A stretch of DNA of 64,000 nucleotides from Massilia sp. 9096 (lineage in GTDB: Bacteria > Pseudomonadota > Gammaproteobacteria > Burkholderiales > Burkholderiaceae_D): NCBI RefSeq assembly GCF_000745265.1, contig NZ_JQNN01000001.1:2294001-2358000 (forward strand), read 5' to 3'. Shown in pieces: positions 39,706 to 49,015 of this stretch. Positions within the stretch are counted from its first letter, which is position 1, and every line of letters begins with the position of its first letter. Both the position numbers and the translations under genes were made by a program. The notes under the pieces were generated by a model. The model was given only the letters and a program-made list of their open reading frames with translations, was not told where the DNA came from and made no database searches.

Positions 39706-40592
39706 TTTAGATTTTCAAACTGTACCGGGCTGATGTAGCCGATAGTGGAATGACGCCGGCGTGGATTGTAGAACCTTTCGATATAGTCGAACACATCGGC
39801 ACGTAAATCATCCCTGGTCCGGTAGTGCTTTTTGCTTAAGCGCTCAGTCTTGAGCGTCGAGAAGAAACTCTCCATTGCAGCGTTGTCCCAGCAATTACCG
39901 CGTCGACTCATGCTGCAAACGATGCCGTGAGACTCGAGCAAGCGCTGGAAATCCTCACTCGTGTATTGCGAGCCCTGGTCGGAGTGATGCACCACTGCAC
40001 GAGGACGGCCGCGTCGGAAAATTGCCATTAGCAGAGCATCCATCACCAGTTGTGCCGTCATCGTCGGCTGCATCGACCAGCCCACCACACGCCGCGAATA
40101 CAGGTCGAGGACAACAGCGACAAACAGCCAGCCTTCGCCAGTCCACACATAAGTAAAGTCGGCCGCCCATTTCTGGTTCGGCCCTGTCGCTTCAAACTGC
40201 CGGTCCAACAGATTCGGCGCGATGGCGTGGACTGGCGAATCGAGCTGTCCTGGCGCACGACGTCGCTTGTGGCGGGCCTTGATGCCGGCCGCTTTCATCA
40301 GTCGCGCTACGCGGTTCTCGCTGCAGGACAAACCGGCGTCGATAAGGTCTCGCACTACCCGCGGTGAACCATATGTGCCATCGCTGGCATCAAAGCTGTG
40401 CTTGATTGCCTTGAGAAGCTGGGCATTCTCGCGTTCATGCGCACTTGCAGGCCGTCCAAGCCAGTCGTAAAAACCGCTGCTCGATACGCCGAGTAGACGG
40501 CACATCATTCGCGTTGGCCAGATGGTTCGATATTTGGCGATGAAGCCGTACTTCACTTGAGGTCGGCTGCGAAGTAGCCGAGCGCCTTTTTT
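39696..40592 (-). CDS. IS3-family transposase OrfB (made as OrfAB frameshift product)
   Basis: An rve-type integrase domain with the DDE triad visible as AADFTYVW (D), VVHHSDQGSQYTS (D) and NCWDNAAMESFF (E, seven residues after the last motif's start). It begins in the frame entered after an AAAAAAG slippery site (40586-40592, minus strand) within orfA, so the functional transposase is probably an OrfAB fusion. No internal stop is seen, so the element may be active. Confidence 0.85.
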   Translation of the reverse strand, partial: KKGARLLRSRPQVKYGFIAKYRTIWPTRMMCRLLGVSSSGFYDWLGRPASAHERENAQLLKAIKHSFDASDGTYGSPRVVRDLIDAGLSCSENRVARLMKAAGIKARHKRRRAPGQLDSPVHAIAPNLLDRQFEATGPNQKWAADFTYVWTGEGWLFVAVVLDLYSRRVVGWSMQPTMTAQLVMDALLMAIFRRGRPRAVVHHSDQGSQYTSEDFQRLLESHGIVCSMSRRGNCWDNAAMESFFSTLKTERLSKKHYRTRDDLRADVFDYIERFYNPRRRHSTIGYISPVQFENLKCA

Positions 40593-40840
40593 AATATGTC
40601 GCGCTCCGTCTTGACCTTCGCCAGCTCGCGTCGCATACGCTCGTATTCCTGGGCCGACACTTTCTCGCTCCGGAAGGCGACCTCTGCATCGACGTCGGCA
40701 TCTCTGCACCACCGTCCCAGCAAATTGGCGCCAATGCCAAGGTCACGGGCTATCGCCGCCTTGCTCGCACCAGGCTGGCCTACCAGCTTGACTGCTTCGC
40801 GCTTAAACTCTTCTGAAAATACCCGTCTTTCACGTGCCAT
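40553..40840 (-). CDS. IS3-family transposase OrfA
   Basis: A 95-aa protein with the N-terminal helix-turn-helix of IS3 OrfA (FSEEFKREAVKLVGQPG, KAAIARDLGIGANLLGRW) and a C-terminal leucine-zipper-like segment (YERMRRELAKVKTERDILKKAL). The AAAAAAG slippery run lies in the LKK codons near its end, allowing -1 frameshifting into orfB. Confidence 0.85.
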   Translation of the reverse strand: MARERRVFSEEFKREAVKLVGQPGASKAAIARDLGIGANLLGRWCRDADVDAEVAFRSEKVSAQEYERMRRELAKVKTERDILKKALGYFAADLK

Positions 40841-40902
40841 GTAATACCTCCGATAGGGACATCATACCTATCGAAAGTGTCCGTCGTGGTGGGGGAAGGC
40901 CA

Positions 40903-41106
40903 CCCATGGCCAAGCAGGAACAGTCCACCCGGTTCGCCAGGCCGTAGCAGGCTGACAGGCTAACCAACGGCTTATCGATTCAGCGCATGGGCGACGCGAA
41001 CGACGACAGATAGGTACCTGAGGAGAATCAGAACTTGGGTGTATGCGAGGAGATAGGATGGAGGCGAGGACGGGAGTCGAACCCGTCTAGACGGCTTTGC
41101 AGGCCG
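40903..41106. repeat. tRNA-Cys attachment-like junction, copy 4 (left arm 40903-41058, core 41051-41106)
   Basis: The same 156-bp left arm and 56-bp core as in copies 1 and 3, but here the core is part of an intact tRNA-Cys gene. This is therefore the original target side of the integration site. The left arm abuts the IS3 right end at 40902/40903. Confidence 0.85.
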
Positions 41107-41132
41107 CTGCATAACCGCTTTGCTACCTCGCC
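41059..41132 (-). tRNA. tRNA-Cys (GCA)
   Basis: Reading the minus strand, a 7-bp acceptor stem GGCGAGG/CCTCGCC, GCA anticodon in CTGCAAA, GGTTCGACTC T loop and an encoded CCA end give a 74-nt tRNA-Cys. Its 3' 48 nt are repeated at 793, 13299 and 32572. It is the only intact copy here and the last gene of a six-tRNA cluster. Confidence 0.95.
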
Positions 41133-41208
41133 CGAGGTGAACTTTGACGATGCTGACATGGCGGGTTATCGACCACATCAACATGAGAAGGCTGGGCTTC
41201 TCTGAATC

Positions 41209-41284
41209 TGGAGCGGGAGAAGAGTCTCGAACTCTCGACCTCAACCTTGGCAAGGTTGCGCTCTACCAACTGAGCTACTCCCGC
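41209..41284 (-). tRNA. tRNA-Gly (GCC), copy 1 of 5
   Basis: A 76-nt cloverleaf: acceptor GCGGGAG/CTCCCGC, anticodon GCC in the TTGCCAA loop, GTTCGAGAC T loop and encoded CCA. Part of a cluster of five identical genes spaced 24-85 bp apart on the minus strand. Confidence 0.95.
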
Positions 41285-41318
41285 TTAGGAGTACTACCAA
41301 TCACTGCATGACGACCAT

Positions 41319-41394
41319 TGGAGCGGGAGAAGAGTCTCGAACTCTCGACCTCAACCTTGGCAAGGTTGCGCTCTACCAACTGAGCTACTCCCGC
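41319..41394 (-). tRNA. tRNA-Gly (GCC), copy 2 of 5
   Basis: Identical in sequence to the copy at 41209; the spacer to it is 34 bp. Confidence 0.95.
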
Positions 41395-41424
41395 TTAGGA
41401 GCGAATCGCCATTTCGTAAAACAC

Positions 41425-41500
41425 TGGAGCGGGAGAAGAGTCTCGAACTCTCGACCTCAACCTTGGCAAGGTTGCGCTCTACCAACTGAGCTACTCCCGC
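41425..41500 (-). tRNA. tRNA-Gly (GCC), copy 3 of 5
   Basis: Identical in sequence to the neighbouring tRNA-Gly genes; the spacer to copy 2 is 30 bp. Confidence 0.95.
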
Positions 41501-41559
41501 ATTGGAGTCTTACCTTTACTACGCCTTACTGCTTTGCGCCAGCATCGACCTGCATCGAG

Positions 41560-41635
41560 TGGAGCGGGAGAAGAGTCTCGAACTCTCGACCTCAACCTTG
41601 GCAAGGTTGCGCTCTACCAACTGAGCTACTCCCGC
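41560..41635 (-). tRNA. tRNA-Gly (GCC), copy 4 of 5
   Basis: Identical in sequence to the neighbouring tRNA-Gly genes; the spacer to copy 3 is 59 bp. Confidence 0.95.
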
Positions 41636-41720
41636 TTCGCTGGAACTTGAGATTATCTCAGAATTCTTATTATTTTCCAAGACAACCTTTTTGTCGTATC
41701 GACCACAGCCTGGCAAACGC

Positions 41721-41796
41721 TGGAGCGGGAGAAGAGTCTCGAACTCTCGACCTCAACCTTGGCAAGGTTGCGCTCTACCAACTGAGCTACTCCCGC
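41721..41796 (-). tRNA. tRNA-Gly (GCC), copy 5 of 5
   Basis: Identical in sequence to the other four and first in transcription order, about 100 bp downstream of pgsA. The pgsA-glyT-cysT arrangement is common in Burkholderiales. Confidence 0.95.
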
Positions 41797-41892
41797 TTCG
41801 TTTGCTTGCTGCGCTGTGTCTCGCAACAGGGGGGCATTATAGAGATGCTGAGCAGTGTGTCAAGGATGACTTAATTGAACTCAGCAATCGTT

Positions 41893-42474
41893 TTACATGG
41901 GCCCCGCCTTCTCCTTGATCAGCGGCCAGGCGCGGCGCAGGTAGTAGAACATCGACCAGACCGTCAGCACGCCGGCGATCCACAGCAGGATGGTGCCGGA
42001 CAGCTGCATGTCGATCACACTGAACAGCCTGTCGTGGAACAGCAGCATCGGGATCGCGACCATCTGCGCGGCGGTCTTGATCTTGCCCAGCGAGCTGACC
42101 GCGACCGACTTGCGTGCGCCGATCTCGGCCATCCATTCGCGCAACGCCGAGATCGTGATCTCGCGGCCGATGATGATGAAGCTGATGATCGCATCCACCC
42201 TGCCCAGCTGCATCAGCACCAGCAGCGCGCCGGCCACCATCAGCTTGTCGGCGACCGGGTCGAGGAAGGCGCCGAAGGCCGAGGTCTCGTTCCAGCGCCG
42301 CGCCAGGTAGCCGTCGAACCAGTCGGTGACGGCGGCGACGATGAAGATGACGGTGGCCGCCAGGTTGCGGTCGGGCTCGGCAAGCACGTGGTCGGGCAAA
42401 TAGAAAATGCCGACGACCAAGGGAATGAGCGCGACGCGCAGCCAGGTCAGGAGAATCGGGATGTTGAAAGGCAT
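41893..42474 (-). CDS. pgsA: CDP-diacylglycerol-glycerol-3-phosphate 3-phosphatidyltransferase
   Basis: A 193-aa integral membrane enzyme making phosphatidylglycerol phosphate from CDP-diacylglycerol. The CDP-alcohol phosphotransferase signature DG-x2-AR-x8-G-x3-D-x3-D is visible at residues 53-76 (DWFDGYLARR through FLDPVADK). Hydrophobic segments surround it. The start at 42474 (MPFNIPILLTWLR) matches the usual N-terminus; an upstream ATG would add 12 residues. It lies downstream of uvrC and upstream of the tRNA-Gly cluster. Confidence 0.95.
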   Translation of the reverse strand: MPFNIPILLTWLRVALIPLVVGIFYLPDHVLAEPDRNLAATVIFIVAAVTDWFDGYLARRWNETSAFGAFLDPVADKLMVAGALLVLMQLGRVDAIISFIIIGREITISALREWMAEIGARKSVAVSSLGKIKTAAQMVAIPMLLFHDRLFSVIDMQLSGTILLWIAGVLTVWSMFYYLRRAWPLIKEKAGPM

Positions 42475-42617
42475 GGATGGGAACGTGAAGCGTGATCGGC
42501 GAAAGCCCATGTTGTTGAGTTGCTAGCGCCGCTAGTCTACATGGCTATTGCCGTTTAAACCAGTTGAGCCCAGCCGCGCGCGCCTGCGTAAACATACGGG
42601 CAGAAACGGAGATGGTT

Positions 42618-42675
42618 CTAACGAGCCCCCACGGGCTCGTTAGTCCCCGGACTCGTTAGCCCGCTGACTCGTTAG
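42618..42675. repeat. 16-bp tandem repeat and perfect palindrome at the uvrC 3' end
   Basis: CTCGTTAG occurs at 42636, 42652 and 42668, exactly 16 bp apart, and its complement CTAACGAG at 42618 completes an 11-bp perfect stem with a 4-nt loop (42618-42643). The last unit includes the uvrC stop codon. No U-run follows on either strand, so a simple intrinsic terminator is not evident. Confidence 0.7.
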
Positions 42676-44807
42676 TGCAGCTGCCGGTAGATCTCTTCCG
42701 CCAGCGTGCTCGAGATGCCCTCCACCGACATCAGGTCCTCGACGCTGGCGTCGATCACGCCGCGCAGGCCGCCGAAGCGCGCCAGCAGCTTCTGGCGGCG
42801 CTTGGCGCCGATGCCCTCGATCTCTTCCAGCCGCGACGCCTGGCGCGCCTTGGCGCGTTTGGCGCGCATGCCGGTGATCGCGAAGCGGTGTGCTTCGTCA
42901 CGGATCATCGCCACCAGCATCAGCGCCGCCGATTCCTTGCCGAGTTCCTGCGCCGGACGGCCATCGGCGAAGATCAGCGTCTCCAGGCCGACCCGGCGGC
43001 CCTCGCCCTTGGCCACGCCGACGATGTTCGACACGTCCAGGCCGAGCTCGGAAAACACCTGGCGCGCCATCTCGACCTGGCCCTTGCCGCCGTCGATCAG
43101 CGCGATGTCGGGCATCACGCCCTCGCCGCCCGCGACCTTTTCGTAGCGCCGCATCAAGACCTGGCGCATCGCCGCGTAATCGTCGCCGGGCGTGATGTCG
43201 TTGATGTTGTAGCGGCGGTATTCGCCGTTCTGCATCTGGTGATGGTGGAACACCACGCACGAGGCCTGGGTCGCTTCGCCGGCCGTGTGGCTGATGTCGA
43301 AGCACTCGATGCGGATCGCCTCGAGGTCTTCGCTGTCCAGGCCGAGCACCTCCGCCAGCGCGCGCGTGCGCGACTGCTGCGAACCCTGCTCCGACAGCAG
43401 TCGCGCCAGCGAGATCTCGGCGCCCTTCTGCGCCAGCTCGAGCCACTGGCGGCGCTGGCCCTGCGGCTGGAACACCAGGTTGATGCGGTGGCCACACTGC
43501 TCGGTCAGCGCCATGACCAGTTCGGGCATGTCGAAGTCGATGTTCAGGATCAGCGTGCCCGGGATGAACTTGTCGGCGTAGTGCTGGGCCAGGAAAGCCG
43601 ACAGGACGTCGACTTCGATCGCGCTTTCCTTCAATTCCTCGCCCAGCGCCGTGGCCTGGCTGGCAGCCTCGCCGATGCCCTCGCCGACCTGGGTCGGGAA
43701 GTAGGCGCGGTCGCCCAGGTGGCGTCCGCCGCGCACCATCGCCAGATTGACGCAGGCGCGTCCGCCCTGCACCACCACGGCGATGACGTCGACGTCGGCG
43801 TCGCCGACCGTCTCCATGCTTTGCGCGTGCAGCACTTTCGACAATGCCTGGATCTGGTTACGCACCGCCGCGGCCTGTTCGAACTTCAGGTTCTCGGCGA
43901 ACACCAGCATCTTCTTTTCCAGCTCGGCCATCACCTCGCTCTGACGCCCGCGCAGGAACTTGGCGGCGTTGTCGACGTCGCGCTGGTAGTCCTCGTTCGA
44001 GACCAGGTCGACGCACGGTCCGCTGCAGCGCCCGATCTGGTGCAGCAGGCAGGGCCGCGTACGGTTGTGGAATACGCTGTCCTCGCAGGTGCGCAGCTTG
44101 AACACCTTCTGCAGCAGCTGCATCGATTCCTTGACCGCCCAGGCGCTCGGGAACGGCCCGAAGTACTGGTTCTTCTTGTCGAGCGCACCGCGGTAATAGG
44201 CCATGCGCGGGAAGTCCCCGCCCGACAGTTTCAGGTAGGGGTACGACTTGTCATCACGGAACAGGATGTTGTAGCGCGGCTTGAGCGTCTTGATCAGGTT
44301 GTTTTCCAGGATCAGCGCTTCGGCCTCGCTGTGCGTCACCGAGGTTTCCAGGCGCGCGATCTGCGACACCATCATCGCGATGCGCGGGCTCGACAGGTTC
44401 TTCTGGAAGTAGCTCGAGACCCGGTTCTTGAGGTTGCGCGCCTTGCCGACGTACAGGACCCGGTCCTCGGCGTCGAAATACCGGTACACGCCCGGCAGGC
44501 CCGGCAACTTGGCGACCGTCGCCAGCACCTGTTCGCGCGCCCCCTCGCTGGGGCGCACTGGGGATTCCGCATCCTTCGTCATCGTCGCGATCAACTCCTC
44601 TCTGACGGCACGCCGGGCGTCCGGACGCAAGCGCGGCCGGATCTGCGGCGGCGGGGTCGGCGCCGGCTGGGCGCGCGGCGTGGACCTTGTCCGGGCGCGC
44701 GGCTTGCCGTTCTTGCTAACTGTTTTGCCAACTGCGTTGTCGTTCGTGGTGGTGGGCGTCTCGAATCCGGCTTCCTGGTGCAATCCTGCTTCGACTTCCT
44801 TGCTCAC
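42672..44807 (-). CDS. uvrC: Excinuclease ABC subunit C
   Basis: UvrC makes the dual incisions in nucleotide-excision repair with UvrAB. A GIY-YIG nuclease domain ([25 protein letters not shown]), a UvrB-contact region, the RNase-H-like C-terminal nuclease ([23 protein letters not shown]) and a terminal helix-hairpin-helix pair ([13 protein letters not shown]) are all present. From 44807 the product has 711 aa, longer than usual, with a low-complexity Pro/Arg-rich N-terminal extension. An internal ATG at 44582 ([13 protein letters not shown]) would give a more standard 636 aa. I cannot decide between them. Confidence 0.95.
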   Translation of the reverse strand: MSKEVEAGLHQEAGFETPTTTNDNAVGKTVSKNGKPRARTRSTPRAQPAPTPPPQIRPRLRPDARRAVREELIATMTKDAESPVRPSEGAREQVLATVAKLPGLPGVYRYFDAEDRVLYVGKARNLKNRVSSYFQKNLSSPRIAMMVSQIARLETSVTHSEAEALILENNLIKTLKPRYNILFRDDKSYPYLKLSGGDFPRMAYYRGALDKKNQYFGPFPSAWAVKESMQLLQKVFKLRTCEDSVFHNRTRPCLLHQIGRCSGPCVDLVSNEDYQRDVDNAAKFLRGRQSEVMAELEKKMLVFAENLKFEQAAAVRNQIQALSKVLHAQSMETVGDADVDVIAVVVQGGRACVNLAMVRGGRHLGDRAYFPTQVGEGIGEAASQATALGEELKESAIEVDVLSAFLAQHYADKFIPGTLILNIDFDMPELVMALTEQCGHRINLVFQPQGQRRQWLELAQKGAEISLARLLSEQGSQQSRTRALAEVLGLDSEDLEAIRIECFDISHTAGEATQASCVVFHHHQMQNGEYRRYNINDITPGDDYAAMRQVLMRRYEKVAGGEGVMPDIALIDGGKGQVEMARQVFSELGLDVSNIVGVAKGEGRRVGLETLIFADGRPAQELGKESAALMLVAMIRDEAHRFAITGMRAKRAKARQASRLEEIEGIGAKRRQKLLARFGGLRGVIDASVEDLMSVEGISSTLAEEIYRQLH

Positions 44808-44843
44808 TTGCCTCGCTCACTCACCACATGCAACCGCAATCGA

Positions 44844-45254
44844 CTACGTGGACCCATCCTCCGGCGCCTGGGTGACGATCACGAAGGCGACGCCGTAGTC
44901 GGCTTCGTCGCTGATCGTCACCTGGGCGGACAGGCGATGGGTCCGCATGAATTCTTCCAATGCCCCGCTGCACACGATCACCGGCTTGCCGCTCGGCGCG
45001 TTGAGCATCTGGGCCGAGCGCCAGGTCATGGGCATGCGCATGCCCAGCCCGATCGCTTTCGAGAACGCCTCCTTGGCGGAGAAGCGCGTGGCCAGGAAAC
45101 GCAGGCCGCGCACTTCATTCTTGGCGCGGCGGGCGTGGTATTTCACCAGTTCTTCCGGACCGAGGATCTTTTCGGCGAAGCGCTCGCCATTGCGCGCCAG
45201 CGCCGCCTCGACGCGCGAGATCTGGACGATGTCGGTGCCGATCCCGTAGATCAT
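44844..45254 (-). CDS. acpS: Holo-[acyl-carrier-protein] synthase
   Basis: A 136-aa 4'-phosphopantetheinyl transferase that activates AcpP. The signature [18 protein letters not shown] at the N-terminus holds the Mg-binding Asp, and [15 protein letters not shown] holds the catalytic Glu/Lys. The ATG at 45254, one base after the pdxJ stop, is preferred over a GTG at 45263 that overlaps it. It is the last gene of the lepA-to-acpS cluster. Confidence 0.95.
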   Translation of the reverse strand: MIYGIGTDIVQISRVEAALARNGERFAEKILGPEELVKYHARRAKNEVRGLRFLATRFSAKEAFSKAIGLGMRMPMTWRSAQMLNAPSGKPVIVCSGALEEFMRTHRLSAQVTISDEADYGVAFVIVTQAPEDGST

Positions 45255-45255
45255 C

Positions 45256-46038
45256 TCAGCCACCGTTCTTGGCGCCGTACTGGACGCCCAGGCGCGCCGC
45301 CACCATGATCGCCTTCATCTCGCGCACCGCGTTCTCGAAGCCGGCGAACAGCGCGTGCGCCACGATCGCGTGGCCGATGTTGAGCTCGTGGATCTCGGGG
45401 ATCGCCGCCACCGGCTGCACGTTGGTGTAATGCAGGCCGTGGCCGGCGTTCACGCGCAGGCCGTGCCTGACGCCGGCGCGCACGCCGACCTTGATACGTT
45501 CCAGTTCGTGCGCCAGTTCGGCCTCGTGCTCGGCTTCGGCATAGCGGCCGGTGTGCAGCTCGATCACCGGCGCGCCGACCTGGGCCGCGGCCGCGATCTG
45601 CGTCTCGTCCGGATCGATGAACAGCGACACGCGGATGCCCTCGCCTTTCAACTGCTTGATGGCCGCTTCGATTTCCTTCTGGTAGCGGATCACGTCCAGG
45701 CCACCCTCGGTGGTGACTTCCTCGCGCCGCTCAGGCACCAGGCACACGTCCTGCGGCTTGACCTTGCAGGCAAAATCGACCATCTCCTGCGTCACGGCCG
45801 CTTCCAGGTTCATGCGCGTGGCCAGGGCCGGGCGGATCGCCAGCACGTCGGCGTCCTTGATGTGGCGGCGGTCCTCGCGCAGGTGCAGCGTGATCAGGTC
45901 GGCGCCGGCCTGCTCGGCCAGCAGCGCGGCGCGCAGCGGGTCCGGGTAGACGGTGCCGCGCGCGTTGCGCACGGTGGCGATGTGGTCGATGTTCACGCCC
46001 AGGTCGATGACGGAACCGATCGGTTGCAGGAAGCTCAT
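45256..46038 (-). CDS. pdxJ: Pyridoxine 5'-phosphate synthase
   Basis: A 260-aa TIM-barrel enzyme that condenses 1-deoxyxylulose 5-phosphate with 3-amino-2-oxopropyl phosphate. Hallmarks are [17 protein letters not shown] near the N-terminus, [28 protein letters not shown] and the end [15 protein letters not shown]. The start at 46038 ([14 protein letters not shown]) is chosen over a longer open extension. pdxJ-acpS adjacency is typical of proteobacteria. Confidence 0.95.
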   Translation of the reverse strand: MSFLQPIGSVIDLGVNIDHIATVRNARGTVYPDPLRAALLAEQAGADLITLHLREDRRHIKDADVLAIRPALATRMNLEAAVTQEMVDFACKVKPQDVCLVPERREEVTTEGGLDVIRYQKEIEAAIKQLKGEGIRVSLFIDPDETQIAAAAQVGAPVIELHTGRYAEAEHEAELAHELERIKVGVRAGVRHGLRVNAGHGLHYTNVQPVAAIPEIHELNIGHAIVAHALFAGFENAVREMKAIMVAARLGVQYGAKNGG

Positions 46039-46155
46039 GGCGGTATTCTTTTTAAAAGATTGTTTCAAAATGGTCAGGGCCAGGCGCAGCGACGAAGACA
46101 GTGCATTTCGCACGGCGAGGAGCTGCAACGCCGCCATGGCCATTTTGAAGCAATT

Positions 46156-47007
46156 TTAAAGTTGGGACAGGTCGATGAGGATCTGTCTCGTGTTCAAAGG
46201 CGCGCCGCCCAGGTGATAGGCCAGCAGGAAGCGCATCAGCTGCTTGCTCTGGGCCTGGGTCTGCGGGTCGCTGTAGTCCTCGCGCTCCATGTCGAGCAGG
46301 GTCTTGCCAGACACCACCGGCCAGTTCTCGCCCGGCCCGGCCGTGCGCGCGCCGCGCTCCGGATCGACCACGTACTGGCCGCCGCCTTCGACACGCGCAC
46401 GGGTGGTGGTGCAGCGGGTCAGGTCGGCGGCGACCCCGGTTTCCTTAAGTAAGGCCCGTTCGAACTTTCGCAAGGTGATCGGTGCAGGTTCGCCGTGGGC
46501 CAGTTCGTTCAGCGTCGAGACGTAATGGTCGAACAGCTTCGGATGCGCGTCGTCGCGCGCCAGCAGCTTGACCAGCAGTTCGTTCAGGTAAAAGCCGCAC
46601 AGCAGCGCCGTCTTCTCCAGCGGCAGCAAGCCGCCGACCCATTCGGCGTCGATCAGCGTGCGCAGCTCGGACTTGCCGGAAAACGACAGCGACAGCGGCT
46701 GGAAGGTCTGCAGCACGCCGCGCAGCTTGGACAGCGGCCGCTTGGCGCCCTTGGCCACGACACCGATACGCCCGAAGTCGCGCGTGAACACGTCGACGAT
46801 CAGGCTGGTTTCCTTGTACGGATAGCTGTGCAGCACGAAGCCGGGCTGGCCAACGATCTTGCCGCCCTCGCGCACGGGCGCGCGCTTGCGTTCCGCGCGC
46901 GCAGGCGCGGGCGCGCTCGGCGCCGATGCCGGGGCGGACACGGCGACGGGCAGTGCAGGCGCCGCGGTGTCAGGCTGGTCTTGCGGGAGGTCGTCCGGGC
47001 CGGCCAT
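46156..47007 (-). CDS. recO: DNA repair protein RecO
   Basis: A 283-aa RecO. It has an N-terminal OB fold ([35 protein letters not shown]) preceded by a 45-residue Ala/Pro-rich tail that is unusual in length but common in high-GC betaproteobacteria. A helical C-terminal domain follows. RecO loads RecA onto SSB-coated gaps with RecR. It lies between era and pdxJ in the conserved cluster. Confidence 0.9.
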   Translation of the reverse strand: MAGPDDLPQDQPDTAAPALPVAVSAPASAPSAPAPARAERKRAPVREGGKIVGQPGFVLHSYPYKETSLIVDVFTRDFGRIGVVAKGAKRPLSKLRGVLQTFQPLSLSFSGKSELRTLIDAEWVGGLLPLEKTALLCGFYLNELLVKLLARDDAHPKLFDHYVSTLNELAHGEPAPITLRKFERALLKETGVAADLTRCTTTRARVEGGGQYVVDPERGARTAGPGENWPVVSGKTLLDMEREDYSDPQTQAQSKQLMRFLLAYHLGGAPLNTRQILIDLSQL

Positions 47008-47035
47008 GCGTTGGGTTGTACCTTGAATGGTTGGC

Positions 47036-48025
47036 TTACTCGTAGCCGTAGGCGCGCAGGCCGGCTTCGTTGTCGGCCCAGCCCGATTTGACCTTGACCC
47101 AGATCTCGAGATACACCGGGCCGCCGAACAGCTTTTCCATGTCCAGGCGCGATTGCGTCGAGATCTCTTTCAGGCGCGCGCCCTTGTTACCGATGATCAT
47201 CGACTTGTGCGTGTCGCGCTCGACCAGGATGGCGGCGAAGATACGGCGCAGATTGCCTTCCTGGATGAACTGCTCGATCACCACGGTGCTGGTGTAGGGC
47301 AGCTCGTCGCCCAGCAGGCGGAACACTTTTTCGCGCACGATCTCGGCGGCCAGGAATTTCTCGCTGCGGTCGGTGATGTCGTCCGGGCCGAAGACCGGCG
47401 GATTTTCCGGCAGGTGCTTGCGGATTTCGCCCTCCAACGCGTCGACCTGGAAGCGGTGCTTGGCCGAGACCGGCACCACGGCCGTGAAGTCGCGCAGGCC
47501 CGCGACCTTGGCGGCGAACGGCATCAGCTCGGCCTTGTCCTTCATGCGGTCGGACTTGTTGATCACCAGGACCACCGGAACGTTCTTGGGCAGCATGTCG
47601 AGCACCTGCTGGTCGGCGGCGCCGAAGGTGCCGGCTTCGACCAGGAACAGGATCACGTCGGCCGCGGTCAAGGTGTTCGAGACGGTCTTGTTCAGCGTCT
47701 TGTTCAGCGCATTGGCGTGGCGGGTCTGGAAGCCCGGGGTGTCGACGTAGATGAACTGGGCGTCGTCGCGGGTCTGGATGCCCGTAATGCGGTGACGCGT
47801 GGTCTGGGCCTTGCGCGAGGTGATCGACACCTTGGCGCCGATCAGCACGTTCATCAGCGTCGACTTGCCGACGTTCGGCCGGCCGACGATGGCGATGTAG
47901 CCGCAACGGAAGCCGGCGGGGATGGCCTGCGCTTCGGTGCTCGCGTCGCCTGCGTCGTGGCCGGCCGTTTGCGGTGCTGCCTGGGATTCGTCGGCGCCTT
48001 CGGCCGGGGTGTTGGAGTGGCTCAT
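47036..48025 (-). CDS. era: GTPase Era
   Basis: A 329-aa ribosome-assembly GTPase that binds 16S rRNA. G1 [10 protein letters not shown]3 DTPGF, G4 NKSD and a C-terminal KH domain ([35 protein letters not shown]) are visible. The first 42 residues are an acidic Ala/Gln-rich extension. Its ATG overlaps the rnc stop as ATGA (48022-48025), indicating translational coupling. Confidence 0.95.
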   Translation of the reverse strand: MSHSNTPAEGADESQAAPQTAGHDAGDASTEAQAIPAGFRCGYIAIVGRPNVGKSTLMNVLIGAKVSITSRKAQTTRHRITGIQTRDDAQFIYVDTPGFQTRHANALNKTLNKTVSNTLTAADVILFLVEAGTFGAADQQVLDMLPKNVPVVLVINKSDRMKDKAELMPFAAKVAGLRDFTAVVPVSAKHRFQVDALEGEIRKHLPENPPVFGPDDITDRSEKFLAAEIVREKVFRLLGDELPYTSTVVIEQFIQEGNLRRIFAAILVERDTHKSMIIGNKGARLKEISTQSRLDMEKLFGGPVYLEIWVKVKSGWADNEAGLRAYGYE

Positions 48026-48855
48026 GACTTGCTTTCTGCCTGGTTCTGTTCGGATTGCTGTGCGGATTGCTGCGATGCGCCTTGCGCCACGGCCTGGTCG
48101 GCGCTCTGGTCGGTGGCGATCCCGGCCAGCTTCAGCTGGGCCGAGCGCGGCTTCTGTTTGCGCGCGGCGGACGGACTCTTTTGCATGGCCTGCTCGGCCA
48201 CGTCGAGTGCCAGGCGCGCCGCCGCCTGTTCGCCGGCGCGGCGGCTGCCGCCGCGGCCGTACACCTGGATGCCCAGCTTGGGCACCAGGCACTCGATCTC
48301 GAATTCCTGGCTGTGCGCGGCGCCATGGGTGGCCACGACGTTATAGGTCGGCAGCGAGATTTTTTTGCTCTGCAAGAATTCCTGCAGCAGCGTCTTGGCG
48401 TCCTTGCCCAGCGTGCGCGGATCGACCGAATCGAGCAACGGGATGTAGAAGGCGCGGATCGCCTCGCGCGCGTGCTCGAAGCCGCCGTCCAGGAAGATCG
48501 CGCCCAGCAGCGCTTCGAGCGTGTCGGCCAGGATCGAGGGACGGCGGAAACCGCCCGACTTCAGTTCGCCCTCGCCCAGGCGCAGGAATTGCGACAGCTC
48601 GAGCCGGGTGGCGATCTCGTACAGCGATTGCTGCTTGACCAAATTGGCGCGCAGGCGCGATAAATCGCCTTCGGTGAGCGCGCTGAAACGCTCGAACAGG
48701 ATCGACGCGACCACGCAGTTCAGGATCGAGTCGCCCAGGAATTCGAGGCGCTCGTTATGCAGACTGCTGTGGCTACGGTGGGTCAGCGCCTGCTGTAGCA
48801 GGCCGGGGTCCCGGAAAGTGTAACCGAGGCGAGTTTGCAATAACTGAAGATTCAT
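48022..48855 (-). CDS. rnc: Ribonuclease III
   Basis: A 277-aa double-strand-specific endonuclease. The signature [12 protein letters not shown] (34-45) carries the catalytic acidic residues, and a dsRNA-binding domain follows ([19 protein letters not shown] to [16 protein letters not shown]). A Gln/Ala-rich C-terminal tail of about 50 residues extends beyond the usual length. The start at 48855 ([14 protein letters not shown]) is the conserved one. Confidence 0.95.
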   Translation of the reverse strand: MNLQLLQTRLGYTFRDPGLLQQALTHRSHSSLHNERLEFLGDSILNCVVASILFERFSALTEGDLSRLRANLVKQQSLYEIATRLELSQFLRLGEGELKSGGFRRPSILADTLEALLGAIFLDGGFEHAREAIRAFYIPLLDSVDPRTLGKDAKTLLQEFLQSKKISLPTYNVVATHGAAHSQEFEIECLVPKLGIQVYGRGGSRRAGEQAAARLALDVAEQAMQKSPSAARKQKPRSAQLKLAGIATDQSADQAVAQGASQQSAQQSEQNQAESKS

Positions 48856-49015
48856 TGTCGTTTCAATCTGGTTGGTCGGCGCCCGCCGGGGTCCCTCCCG
48901 CGCTGCCGGTATCCGACCGTTCGACAAAACCCCCATGGCTGCGTTGCATCGTCTCGCCGTACTGGCGTACTGTCTTCGCCGATGCGCCTTGCCCTGAGGG
49001 TTTTGTCAAACGCTC

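Larger units (their letters stand above)
39665..40902 (-). mobile_element. IS3-family insertion sequence, 1,238 bp
   Basis: Terminal inverted repeats begin TGGCCTTCCCCCA at both ends, with further matches through ACGGACACTT, and the element starts TG and ends CA as is usual for IS3. It carries orfA and orfB in overlapping frames. No target-site duplication is visible: the left flank ends CAAAT and the right flank begins CCCATGG. The left boundary coincides with the end of the EndoU repeat and the right boundary with the start of the 156-bp tRNA-Cys left arm, suggesting IS-mediated deletion or rearrangement. Confidence 0.85.

Noticed and set aside
42618..42643. Intrinsic terminator after uvrC
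   Set aside because: The stem is perfect but neither side is followed by a U-run.
42675..45308. 877-codon plus-strand frame opposite uvrC and acpS
   Set aside because: It is the complementary shadow of well-recognised genes with complete motifs on the minus strand.
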